DNA of 61,169 nucleotides from Beroe ovata (taxonomy: Eukaryota; Ctenophora; Nuda; Beroida; Beroidae), in NCBI GenBank assembly GCA_946803715.1, contig CAMPET010000176.1:2473-63641 (forward strand). The letters are read 5' to 3'. The notes beneath the pieces were generated by a model. The model saw only the letters and a list, made by a program, of their open reading frames with translations. It searched no databases and was not told the origin of the DNA. Numbering within the stretch: the first letter of the stretch is position 1; each line of letters opens with the position of its first letter. The position numbers and the translations under genes are program-made. Below, in pieces: positions 46,401-49,825 of this stretch.

Positions 46401-48443
46401 TCTGATAGAACGGGTAGACAATGTTGATGGATCTAACAACGGACAACACTAGGTTGTAGAATACCCCTGCTCTGATTGAGGTACAACAAATGGAATACAC
46501 CAGGAGGATAACTAGAGATGTGAGGAGAGGCTGGTTAGTGAGGAGGATCAGCGTTAGGATGAGTGGATGGGAGAGGCAGGATACTGCTGTTATCAGATCT
46601 GTGGTTGAAACTGTGAAATAGATGAAGGGAATCAGTTTCTTAATCTGTTTCCGGTAGAAACTACTTACTATGGAGTTGAAGACAATTGCAATGACAACAA
46701 AGAACATGTTGCATCCGATCACTGCTGCGTCCATCCTACTGCCTAATTCTTCAGAGAATGTTGTTTCGGAGTCTGATTCCCTGTCTTCCTCCTCTCTTTC
46801 AGTGATCTCCTCTTTGACCTCCAGTCTGTCCTCTGCTTTCTCCCCCGCCATTTCTGTTACAGGATCTGGTGATTGGTCCTCTTCGGCGATCCAAAGATCG
46901 CCAGAGTTTTCCGGGCTGGGGCGACTGTTTTCGGCTGGTCGTTCAGTTTGCGCTATCATCGGATTCAGTGACTGATCCTCTATGTTCTCCTTGGTAAACA
47001 ATCCTGGAAGCCAGATTACCCACGGTTTACGATCTGCTGTTAGGCTGGAACTCATTGACTCGTTAAGTGGAGTGGAAGCTTTGTGTTCTGGAAGAGACCC
47101 ATACTGTTCTTGCAGAATTGCATTTTCTTCCGGCGGAATTGAATATTGTCCCGGATGAATTGAATTCTGTTCAGGTAAGTATCCTGTCGCACTAGCTGAT
47201 AGATTGAGGTGACTATCGAAATAGTTTCCAAAGAGCCTAGTTTCGTTGTCGCTGTATCTGTGATGAGTCGTGTTAGCCTCCTCCCAGTGGAAGGGTCGCC
47301 TGTCCCCAGTTGGTATTTCTGCATTGCTATTCATTCCCGTGGAATCAGGGGTTGTTATTGTTGTGAGCATTTCCGTGATTACCGTCCACACTGGAACATG
47401 GCTCACACTATTAGTGGAAGTATAACTCCATGTGGTGGGGGGTGTGGTCGTTCCATGATGCCCTGGATGGGGTCGCACAGAATGTGTTGTCAAGCTGCAA
47501 GTAACGAACCAAACAGCAAACATGCTTTGCATGAAATGAAGATATTTCGCTTCGTCGAGCAGTGGAAACCAGACTGCTGTTGCGTTTAATTTAGAAGTCA
47601 GAGACTTTATTCGTGACTAAAATAAATCGTTTTTCGACTGTAATCAAAACTTCATTTCGGTCAAAATTCGTTCTGCCGCTAATGCATGATAATGAATTGA
47701 ACAATCGTCTGTTGACTCGGCCACAATCATTGATCGGGCGGTCGCGGTCCTGTGTTTTCATATCTGAACGCATTCTGAAATAGCCATAAACTATCACTGA
47801 TAGTGAATGGGAGTTCCAAAACACCTCGATACGACTGATGATTGACGAAACAACTTAGCTCAGTCGCCATACCCTCATTCTACGGAACCTTGTCAATTTT
47901 ATCTCCTGTATTTTCTTGTCGAATCACATCATTTCCATTACAGGATGGGACTTATGAGGCAATCTCTGTCTTCTCTGGAGGGAAGTCTATCGAATTCCAA
48001 TCTCCGGAGACGGTGTCGTCATCGACTCTGGGTGCGGTCACAATTCAGAGAAACAGAAGGAGGAGTGGGGTCCTAATACGTGGTGATGGATTCAAGATGA
48101 CAATTACCAAGGGCATGAATGTGAGGATAGAGGAATTGAGAGATGATGAAGTTACTGGAATTTTGGGTGAGTTACTGAACCAAATGAGTTTCTGGTATTA
48201 CCTTATTCCCATCGGTCGAAACATTGCTTGTACTCGTCTATATTATCACCAAAACACTCAGGTACACTGCATAGTCTCCCGAAAACTTGGCGTGTCGTTA
48301 CAAAGAAAAATAAGACATATCTCAAAGTAAGGAATGTCGGGTATCGAATAACTGAATCGAATAATTGTCATTGGTTGTCGGAAAACAATCACCATAACCA
48401 GCTTCTCAATTCTCTGGATCGATTTTTGGATAAAAACGAATGA
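1..48443 (+). CDS. Giant Ig/TSP1 extracellular matrix-type protein (hemicentin-like), 5'-truncated
   Basis: I spliced 127 exons, and every donor/acceptor pair keeps the reading frame, giving 30,420 coding bases (about 10,139 residues) to TGA 48441-48443. The N-terminus lies left of the window. Domain order: Ig and TSP1 domains mixed (21 TSP1 in all, 17 upstream and 4 downstream), cysteine-free Ig-like domains, thirty two-domain repeat units, four TSP1, then an unfamiliar C-terminal domain of about 190 residues. I see no transmembrane segment, so a secreted matrix or adhesion role is inferred. Ig plus TSP1 recalls hemicentin, but EGF and G2F domains are absent here and TSP1 is far more abundant. 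Introns between domains are phase 1; introns inside Ig domains are mostly phase 0. Signal sequence, promoter and any N-terminal domain (for example vWA) cannot be seen. The structure rests on my reading of splice sites, not on transcripts. Confidence 0.85.
457..709 (+). repeat. Intron made of imperfect TTGACACCACTT-type repeats
   Basis: This 253-base intron carries many imperfect copies of TTGACACCACTT, TGCTGACACCACT and shorter variants such as TTGACATTA, back to back or a few bases apart. The motif runs almost to the acceptor (CACCGCTTCAG). The same word recurs singly in introns across the window (for example 3075, 10028, 13530, 28178, 60784). Confidence 0.85.
1554..2471 (+). other. TSP1 domain plus Ig domain (exons 6-9)
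   Basis: Exons 1554-1684, 1876-1983, 2156-2263 and 2372-2471. The first encodes a TSP1-like domain with [13 protein letters not shown] that lacks the usual WxxW pair; its closing CSTMPCP lies at the start of the next exon, which runs straight into an Ig domain (LTLTCE, W in [15 protein letters not shown]). So one exon carries the end of TSP1 and the start of Ig. The Ig is split by two phase-0 introns instead of one. Confidence 0.8.
2617..2772 (+). other. TSP1 domain (exon 10)
   Basis: A single exon bounded by phase-1 introns encodes a TSP1 domain: [17 protein letters not shown], then the middle and C-terminal cysteines ending in HITCKD. WTEW is a C-mannosylation-type motif. The donor follows GAT A at 2772 (GTGAGT), and the split codon becomes Ser with the next exon. 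Confidence 0.85.
2886..3762 (+). other. Two Ig domains (exons 11-14)
   Basis: Exons 2886-3030, 3174-3274 (internal phase-2 intron) and 3353-3489, 3591-3762 (internal phase-0 intron). Both domains keep disulfide cysteines: LTFVCEIEG with FSCVGTN, and TQLKCEVEG with YICIAEN. The first also has additional cysteines (GECLTF, MCEVT, GPCFSC), which could form an extra bond. Confidence 0.85.
3888..4602 (+). other. Three TSP1 domains (exons 15-17)
   Basis: Each exon, 3888-4061, 4184-4336 and 4426-4602, is one complete phase 1-1 TSP1 module. Key starts are [34 protein letters not shown] and [14 protein letters not shown]. The WxxWxxW series suggests tryptophan C-mannosylation, as in other TSP1 repeats. 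The first of three similar (TSP1)3-(Ig)2 blocks starts here. Confidence 0.9.
4700..5581 (+). other. Two Ig domains, the second without cysteines (exons 18-21)
   Basis: Exons 4700-4868, 4974-5175, 5279-5373 and 5502-5581. The first Ig has the usual cysteines ([16 protein letters not shown]). The second begins inside exon 4974-5175 and lacks both ([19 protein letters not shown]), an early example of the cysteine-free type that dominates further on. The intron after 5175 starts with GCAAGT, a GC-AG intron; the phases fit only with this donor. Confidence 0.8.
5654..5691. repeat. CG-rich inverted repeat in intron
   Basis: GAGCGCGC at the left pairs with GCGCGCTC at the right, with about 22 bases between, inside the intron 5582-5790. 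More CGCGCG runs follow at about 5707-5715. It resembles the CG-rich words of the 49.2-49.8 kb repeat cluster. Confidence 0.6.
5791..6464 (+). other. Three TSP1 domains (exons 22-24)
   Basis: Exons 5791-5964, 6047-6183 and 6287-6464. Key starts: [30 protein letters not shown] (short form with only one upstream Trp) and [16 protein letters not shown]. The middle domain ends in phase 0 directly before GTGGAT of the next exon, so this TSP1-TSP1 boundary is not the usual phase 1. Confidence 0.9.
6540..7278 (+). other. Two Ig domains (exons 25-27)
   Basis: Exons 6540-6701, 6788-6990 and 7101-7278. The first domain lacks disulfide cysteines ([17 protein letters not shown]), the second keeps them (VLLDCE; YTCTAEN). 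The middle exon contains the end of the first and the start of the second domain, as at 4974-5175. Confidence 0.85.
7430..8395 (+). other. Three TSP1 domains (exons 28-31, first part)
   Basis: Exons 7430-7603, 7763-7939, 8038-8180 and the start of 8354-8537. Starts: [32 protein letters not shown] and [16 protein letters not shown]. The third domain is split by a phase-0 intron after DDTQ; its closing CNESPCP is on the next exon and continues directly into an Ig domain, the same fusion seen at 1876-1983. Confidence 0.88.
8354..9298 (+). other. Two Ig domains (exons 31-34)
   Basis: Exons 8354-8537 (after the TSP1 tail), 8663-8809, 8938-9067 and 9183-9298. Ig 1: [24 protein letters not shown]. 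Ig 2 is compressed: [25 protein letters not shown], and needs an AA/G codon split (phase 2) at 9067/9183. Both keep two cysteines. Confidence 0.85.
9466..11007 (+). other. Five TSP1 domains (exons 35-39)
   Basis: Exons 9466-9642, 9869-9985, 10097-10291, 10483-10668 and 10841-11007 (with closing CSSKC on exon 11187). Starts: [59 protein letters not shown] and [16 protein letters not shown]. Exon 10097-10291 holds the tail of one domain (CNTRPC) and the whole of the next. At 10841 a nearer upstream AG (after 10826) is excluded because it would read into TAG. Confidence 0.88.
11187..12169 (+). other. Two Ig domains (exons 40-43)
   Basis: Exons 11187-11338, 11457-11587, 11726-11910 and 12058-12169. 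Ig 1: [22 protein letters not shown]. Ig 2: LSLECVARG, then YTCTATN. These are the last Ig domains in the gene that carry the standard cysteine pair. Confidence 0.85.
12275..12451 (+). other. Last upstream TSP1 domain (exon 44)
   Basis: A single phase 1-1 exon encodes [16 protein letters not shown], six cysteines in TSP1 spacing and a close at ECGYG. The second WxxW tryptophan is Tyr. TSP1 domains do not appear again until 44492. Confidence 0.9.
12581..16141 (+). other. Cysteine-free Ig-like domains leading into the array (exons 45-58)
   Basis: Exons 12581-12726, 12914-13034, 13149-13277, 13409-13492, 13638-13718, 13866-14005, 14136-14256, 14354-14548, 14709-14897, 15024-15131, 15332-15475, 15591-15724, 15838-15922 and 16055-16141. 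They encode about six Ig-like domains recognisable by the F-strand pattern ([59 protein letters not shown]). Both disulfide positions are replaced by non-cysteines throughout. Several domains are cut by two introns, some with tiny exons of 81-87 bases, unlike the tidy two-exon layout of the array. Confidence 0.75.
16268..16976 (+). other. Double Ig-like module preceding repeat unit 1 (exons 59-60)
   Basis: Exon 16268-16674 (407 bases, long for this gene) and exon 16817-16976 (160 bases) encode two cysteine-free Ig-like domains starting at [13 protein letters not shown] and ending in a Pro/Thr/Ser-rich linker ([15 protein letters not shown]). A clear paralogue stands before repeat unit 30 at 42754-43548, also ending with a 160-base exon and a linker of the same kind. 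Confidence 0.8.
17134..17913 (+). repeat. Array unit 1 (unfamiliar domain + Cys-free Ig)
   Basis: Exons 17134-17585 and 17709-17913. Divergent founder-like copy: [11 protein letters not shown] opens the domain, but TLSHAWKS stands where other units have [26 protein letters not shown] closes it. The Ig half has [14 protein letters not shown] and GLYRVRIVN; no cysteine. Confidence 0.8.
18076..18787 (+). repeat. Array unit 2
   Basis: Exons 18076-18512 and 18595-18787. Carries the standard [13 protein letters not shown] and [13 protein letters not shown]. Bases 18309-18479 are identical to 25379-25549 in unit 10. The donor after 18512 is GTCAGT. Confidence 0.85.
18916..19672 (+). repeat. Array unit 3
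   Basis: Exons 18916-19367 and 19471-19672. [34 protein letters not shown] and GDITTT. The 3' part of its first exon shares a near-identical block with units 27 and 29 (CTCACTCGCAAGCGTCGGGA). An LNSSI sequon stands at the second-strand position. Confidence 0.85.
19819..20526 (+). repeat. Array unit 4 (type D)
   Basis: Exons 19819-20240 and 20328-20526. Type D: no LGHS motif ([16 protein letters not shown]) and DTTSTR in place of GDITTT. PLP opening kept (IIIPLPETV). The Ig half has [17 protein letters not shown] and a weak F strand (TSYKVIISD). Confidence 0.8.
20630..21458 (+). repeat. Array unit 5 (type A)
   Basis: Exons 20630-21087 and 21242-21458. Type [14 protein letters not shown], then [15 protein letters not shown] and SGAITST, where other types read [14 protein letters not shown] and [18 protein letters not shown] stands in place of the PGEDLDM word. 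Confidence 0.82.
21544..22260 (+). repeat. Array unit 6
   Basis: Exons 21544-21983 and 22062-22260. [15 protein letters not shown] is followed by a divergent [10 protein letters not shown]. The LGHS segment is replaced by [15 protein letters not shown]. The Ig half reads VTWLKEKPG and RPEGSLQI. Confidence 0.8.
22361..23148 (+). repeat. Array unit 7
   Basis: Exons 22361-22827 and 22932-23148. An unusually long glutamate-rich linker ([10 protein letters not shown]) separates the two domains, and the Ig C-C' loop is extended by an acidic stretch ([12 protein letters not shown]). Closing motif [10 protein letters not shown]. Confidence 0.8.
23304..24074 (+). repeat. Array unit 8 (type D)
   Basis: Exons 23304-23725 and 23849-24074. 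The opening is degraded ([13 protein letters not shown]) and LGHS is replaced by LHRDSDDG. Closing motif RDSTTTR. The Ig half has one lone cysteine in TINCRARG with no F-strand partner. Confidence 0.8.
24076..24145 (+). repeat. G-rich GGGAGTAGGGG minisatellite in intron
   Basis: Short imperfect copies of AGCAGGGAGTAGGGGG lie in the intron just after the unit 8 donor. Several runs of four or more G occur on the coding strand. Confidence 0.7.
24253..25038 (+). repeat. Array unit 9 (type A)
   Basis: Exons 24253-24722 and 24840-25038. [16 protein letters not shown], then [15 protein letters not shown] and SGGITTT. Followed by an acidic linker ([10 protein letters not shown]). [11 protein letters not shown] matches the type A opening. 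Confidence 0.83.
25158..25882 (+). repeat. Array unit 10
   Basis: Exons 25158-25582 and 25690-25882. VNASI sequon, [15 protein letters not shown] and GDITTT. Its bases 25379-25549 are identical to unit 2. The acidic loop before the W is very short. Confidence 0.85.
25994..26723 (+). repeat. Array unit 11
   Basis: Exons 25994-26433 and 26522-26723. [16 protein letters not shown] and GDITSTR. One lone cysteine in [10 protein letters not shown] replaces the usual tyrosine/histidine of PYSQ/PHSQ. Confidence 0.83.
26806..27561 (+). repeat. Array unit 12 (type D)
   Basis: Exons 26806-27257 and 27360-27561. [17 protein letters not shown] and SSDSTTTR. Bases 27026-27257 match 30606-30837 of unit 16 with seven differences. 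The Ig exon is close to that of unit 21. Confidence 0.85.
27684..28416 (+). repeat. Array unit 13 (type A)
   Basis: Exons 27684-28132 and 28218-28416. [30 protein letters not shown] and SGAITTT, with an acidic loop (DDEADDEGE). Ig half [29 protein letters not shown]. Confidence 0.83.
28538..29309 (+). repeat. Array unit 14
   Basis: Exons 28538-29010 and 29093-29309. The variable loop is almost pure Asp ([11 protein letters not shown]), the most acidic in the array. VNTTI sequon, [16 protein letters not shown]. The acceptor is the unusual CCGCAAG/G. Confidence 0.82.
29449..30210 (+). repeat. Array unit 15
   Basis: Exons 29449-29921 and 30024-30210. VNATI sequon, [15 protein letters not shown] and GDITNTK. 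The Ig half is the shortest in the array because its C'-D region is trimmed ([15 protein letters not shown]). The donor is GTGGGA. Confidence 0.82.
30392..31152 (+). repeat. Array unit 16 (type D)
   Basis: Exons 30392-30837 and 30951-31152. No LGHS ([16 protein letters not shown]), SSDSTTTR. First exon near-identical to unit 12 over 232 bases; Ig bases 30996-31059 identical to 34529-34592 in unit 20. Confidence 0.85.
31268..32041 (+). repeat. Array unit 17 (type A)
   Basis: Exons 31268-31692 and 31837-32041. [44 protein letters not shown] and SGAITTT. The linker before the Ig half is short ([12 protein letters not shown]). Confidence 0.84.
32071..32132 (+). repeat. GATTTACACGT short tandem repeat in intron
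   Basis: Five imperfect copies of an 11-17 base unit containing GATTTACACGT lie in the intron between units 17 and 18. The same word ACAGATTTACACGTGA also occurs in the coding part of unit 19 (about 33129). Confidence 0.75.
32193..32944 (+). repeat. Array unit 18
   Basis: Exons 32193-32629 and 32743-32944. VNASV sequon, [31 protein letters not shown] and GDITTTR. Ig half [28 protein letters not shown]. Confidence 0.84.
33035..33818 (+). repeat. Array unit 19
   Basis: Exons 33035-33459 and 33602-33818. [15 protein letters not shown] replaces the LGHS segment; DSTTTR closing. Its internal intron contains a TGTGTC microsatellite. The Ig F strand is modified ([10 protein letters not shown]). 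Confidence 0.82.
33486..33572 (+). repeat. (TGTGTC)n microsatellite in intron
   Basis: About fourteen imperfect TGTGTC/TGTGTT hexamers fill most of the intron 33460-33601 inside unit 19, ending shortly before the polypyrimidine tract. On this strand it encodes only a low-complexity shadow frame. Confidence 0.9.
33921..34685 (+). repeat. Array unit 20 (type D)
   Basis: Exons 33921-34375 and 34484-34685. [16 protein letters not shown] and [13 protein letters not shown] sequon. The Ig exon shares a 64-base identical block with unit 16, four units upstream. Confidence 0.84.
34775..35518 (+). repeat. Array unit 21 (type A)
   Basis: Exons 34775-35217 and 35317-35518. [45 protein letters not shown] and SGAITTTK. 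The Ig exon resembles that of unit 12 ([19 protein letters not shown]). Confidence 0.84.
35610..36374 (+). repeat. Array unit 22 (divergent, D-like)
   Basis: Exons 35610-36055 and 36176-36374. [16 protein letters not shown] replaces the LGHS segment, and the close is RPVTTQS. Extra proline-rich linker ([13 protein letters not shown]). The Ig half is standard ([24 protein letters not shown]). Confidence 0.8.
36499..37243 (+). repeat. Array unit 23 (A-like)
   Basis: Exons 36499-36956 and 37045-37243. [26 protein letters not shown] and SGAITTTK place it with type A, although it is only two units after the previous A copy. Ig half [15 protein letters not shown]. Confidence 0.83.
37362..38119 (+). 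repeat. Array unit 24
   Basis: Exons 37362-37816 and 37927-38119. VNASI sequon, [31 protein letters not shown] and GDFTSTR. Ig half [19 protein letters not shown]. The donor is GTTCCC. Confidence 0.83.
38236..39000 (+). repeat. Array unit 25 (D-like)
   Basis: Exons 38236-38687 and 38799-39000. [19 protein letters not shown] is longer than the usual segment; SSDSTLTD close. VNASV sequon. Ig half has [10 protein letters not shown] and GSYRVEVEN. Confidence 0.83.
39142..39936 (+). repeat. Array unit 26
   Basis: Exons 39142-39593 and 39738-39936. VNTSL sequon, [16 protein letters not shown] and GDITSTR. Ig half [28 protein letters not shown]. Confidence 0.84.
40043..40851 (+). repeat. Array unit 27
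   Basis: Exons 40043-40491 and 40653-40851. INASV sequon, [16 protein letters not shown] and GDITTTR. Shares the CTCACTCGCAAGCGTCGGGA block with units 3 and 29. Confidence 0.85.
41005..41774 (+). repeat. Array unit 28
   Basis: Exons 41005-41453 and 41579-41774. VNASI sequon, [16 protein letters not shown] and GDTTTTK, with an acidic loop ([12 protein letters not shown]). Ig half [17 protein letters not shown]. Confidence 0.84.
41896..42649 (+). repeat. Array unit 29
   Basis: Exons 41896-42344 and 42451-42649. INASI sequon, [16 protein letters not shown] and GDITTTK. Ig half [26 protein letters not shown]. Last unit before the array is interrupted by the double-Ig module. Confidence 0.85.
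42754..43548 (+). other. Second copy of the double Ig-like module
   Basis: Exons 42754-43241 and 43389-43548. It parallels 16268-16976: [23 protein letters not shown] (compare [10 protein letters not shown]), SDHVI (compare SDYVI), an exon end at LTDVQ (compare LSDVQ), a following 160-base exon, and a Ser/Thr/Pro-rich linker ([13 protein letters not shown]). No disulfide cysteines. Confidence 0.82.
43651..44386 (+). repeat. Array unit 30 (isolated last unit)
   Basis: Exons 43651-44111 and 44185-44386. Separated from unit 29 by the double-Ig module. [16 protein letters not shown], a glutamate-rich loop ([16 protein letters not shown]), SADFTTTK and a lone cysteine in PHCQ. Ig half [18 protein letters not shown]. 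Confidence 0.83.
44492..45382 (+). other. Four C-terminal TSP1 domains
   Basis: Exons 44492-44587, 44724-44954 and the first part of 45063-45562. Starts: [15 protein letters not shown] (closing CGIDECP on the next exon), [32 protein letters not shown] and [16 protein letters not shown]. The last two share one exon without an intron between them. Standard cysteines return here after about 32 kb of nearly cysteine-free coding sequence. Confidence 0.88.
45383..48443 (+). other. Unfamiliar C-terminal domain of the giant protein
   Basis: From the end of exon 45063-45562, then exons 47944-48166 and 48262-48443. It follows the last TSP1 and runs to the stop. Visible words are [47 protein letters not shown] and [12 protein letters not shown]. 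It looks beta-rich and soluble, without a membrane segment. I do not recognise the family. The 2.38 kb intron 45563-47943 is phase 0 on both sides and hosts the minus-strand receptor gene. Confidence 0.7.
45733..47532 (-). CDS. Intronless seven-transmembrane receptor, rhodopsin-like, with long mucin-like N-terminus
   Basis: The 599-residue single-exon protein starts with a probable signal peptide ([14 protein letters not shown]) and then has about 250 residues rich in Ser/Thr/Pro/Glu with several N-glycosylation sequons. Seven hydrophobic segments lie at about 268-291, 302-331, 345-371, 383-400, 442-470, 490-517 and 531-556. Class A landmarks are partly visible: N286 in TM1, D312 in TM2 (STTDL), VRS at 366-368 instead of DRY, and SPMIMIL at 549-555 in place of NPxxY. 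The short Ser-rich tail may be phosphorylated. The gene is nested antisense in an intron of the giant matrix gene. The ligand cannot be predicted, and the missing DRY arginine environment makes G-protein coupling uncertain. The start was chosen because the signal peptide begins there. Confidence 0.85.
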   Translation of the reverse strand: MQSMFAVWFVTCSLTTHSVRPHPGHHGTTTPPTTWSYTSTNSVSHVPVWTVITEMLTTITTPDSTGMNSNAEIPTGDRRPFHWEEANTTHHRYSDNETRLFGNYFDSHLNLSASATGYLPEQNSIHPGQYSIPPEENAILQEQYGSLPEHKASTPLNESMSSSLTADRKPWVIWLPGLFTKENIEDQSLNPMIAQTERPAENSRPSPENSGDLWIAEEDQSPDPVTEMAGEKAEDRLEVKEEITEREEEDRESDSETTFSEELGSRMDAAVIGCNMFFVVIAIVFNSIVSSFYRKQIKKLIPFIYFTVSTTDLITAVSCLSHPLILTLILLTNQPLLTSLVILLVYSICCTSIRAGVFYNLVLSVVRSINIVYPFYQIKLGLVKVACLLCPLFWAMLVVYDVHWVIKMGYLYKPSSLFKYMIYMPMAGNGAASSIIGHDASYLELILFGMSIPFLLPAVLVSICLIFQIYHLTVSKVEMRSSQKVVTRRPAITIFQLTLLFLICNLSATAVYLYYFQPSGYVQRKTGAGEARLMYLSSCVLHVVNAMFSPMIMILRGRSLKKGISSEFKHIKSRLSTKSTSSGSRFNFNNGVKAVLYRY

Positions 48444-49130
48444 GCTCTAAGACCGATCCGTGACCCCGCGTTTTTAGCTTTAACTATAGAAACTTGATAA
48501 AACTGTTTAGGTAATTTTGCTTTTAGGATTAATGAAATGAATGAACTTTTTGGTCATTTTAATACAGTTCTCATAGTAGCTTTTATATATTTTCATCCGG
48601 AGTTATTCATTCATGTTTTATAAGCTCGGTTAAGGAAATTGTAAATACGAATACAAATGTATTTATCTGTGTTATTTTCATGTATTTAAGTTCTGAATGT
48701 ATTTGTAATGGGGCAATTTTTCATTTTAAAGATTTAGGTTAGGATGGATCTGTATCCGCTTCCTCTGGAAGATAATTGGAACAATAACAGCGTTAATAAA
48801 GGATGATATTTCCTTTAATTTCATAGCTTCGAGTGGATTCGATATGATTGATACTTTCAGTGTTGCATCAAGCCTTAACTTTATCATTATGATCCATTTG
48901 TAAGTGTGACGTCTGAATTTTATGAAATGTGACGTAATTTTATATTTGCCCAGTTATATTTCTTTTTATTACCAAATCTTCGAATCACTGATTTTATTTG
49001 TTGTTGTCTATCTAAGTCTAATTGAGTTTGGGTGATTCATCCTTTATCCTTATCAAATTCAATTGGGTGGCATGGCAGGCAGAAGTAATAAGTATCCGAC
49101 AGATGCGTGATATCATGATACTAAAAGTAA
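48444..49130 (+). other. 3' untranslated / intergenic sequence of the giant gene
   Basis: AT-rich sequence after the stop at 48443. A canonical AATAAA lies at 48795-48800, about 350 bases downstream, and would fit the polyadenylation signal. I see no further coding sequence here. Confidence 0.6.
48795..48800 (+). terminator. Polyadenylation signal AATAAA of the giant gene
   Basis: Exact AATAAA about 350 bases beyond the stop codon, in AT-rich sequence. Assigned by position only. Confidence 0.55.
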
Positions 49131-49134
49131 TAAT

Positions 49135-49825
49135 CGTGTTACCGCGCAGCTGCAGCGTGATCAAAATACTCCGCGCGCGCAGCTCGCAGCGCGTCTCCGT
49201 GGTTTGGACGGTTTTTTACGACTTTTCAAATCAGGCCGAAGCTCAAACAGGCCTTCGATGAAGGCGCGCGCGCCGCGCGCTAGAAACAGTGGACAGATAT
49301 TGATAACATCATATCCGGCAATATCAGCTGTCTGATGAGTGATTTCATGCTCATGTTTCTCTCACGCACCATTTAGTTTTACACCGCCCCAAACAAATGT
49401 GCGAAAATCAAAAAAATGTGCGCTCTTGCCTGGCAATGCTTGCCGGATGTTATATTGTTATCATATCTGTCCACTGTTCCTTGCCTGCGGTGCGCGCGGC
49501 TTCATGTTTGATGTTTCGGCCTTCCCATCGATGAAGGCGCGCGCTCCGCGCGCAAGAAATAGTGGACAGCTAACATCCGGTAAAGAGATGCTAGGCGCCT
49601 AAGCCCAGCTGACATGCGCCGTGAAGCGAAGCACTGAAGTGGTGAACGCTTGTCAAATGTTACCCGACCTGTGTTGTCAGATGCTACCTGACCTGTTTCT
49701 CGCGCGCCTTCATCGATGAAGGCGCGCGCGCCGCGCGCGAGAAACTGAGGTCAGATAAAATCTGACAAGACCTGTGAGCGCCAGCGAGAACAATTCGCAG
49801 CGCGCGCAATGATGAATGAAATTCT
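49135..49825. repeat. GC-rich inverted-repeat cluster (foldback/MITE-like)
   Basis: Three copies of ATCGATGAAGGCGCGCGC followed by CCGCGCGC and AGAAA occur at about 49254-49295, 49528-49569 and 49711-49754. The first two continue into AGTGGACAG. Two arms of about 35 bases, 49287-49320 and 49441-49476, are imperfect reverse complements and could form a foldback. The third copy is part of a palindrome centred on CTTCATCGATGAAG. No transposase is visible, so a non-autonomous element is the likeliest reading. Confidence 0.75.

Noticed and set aside
47842-48330. Separate plus-strand gene starting at ATG 47842
   Set aside because: An acceptor (TTCCATTACAG at 47943) lies inside it and the downstream frame continues the giant gene in phase 0; the part before 47944 looks like intron.
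1-48443. Naming the giant gene hemicentin
   Set aside because: Ig and TSP1 are shared, but no EGF, G2F or vWA domain is visible, and the array domain is not part of hemicentin; only a loose resemblance is justified.
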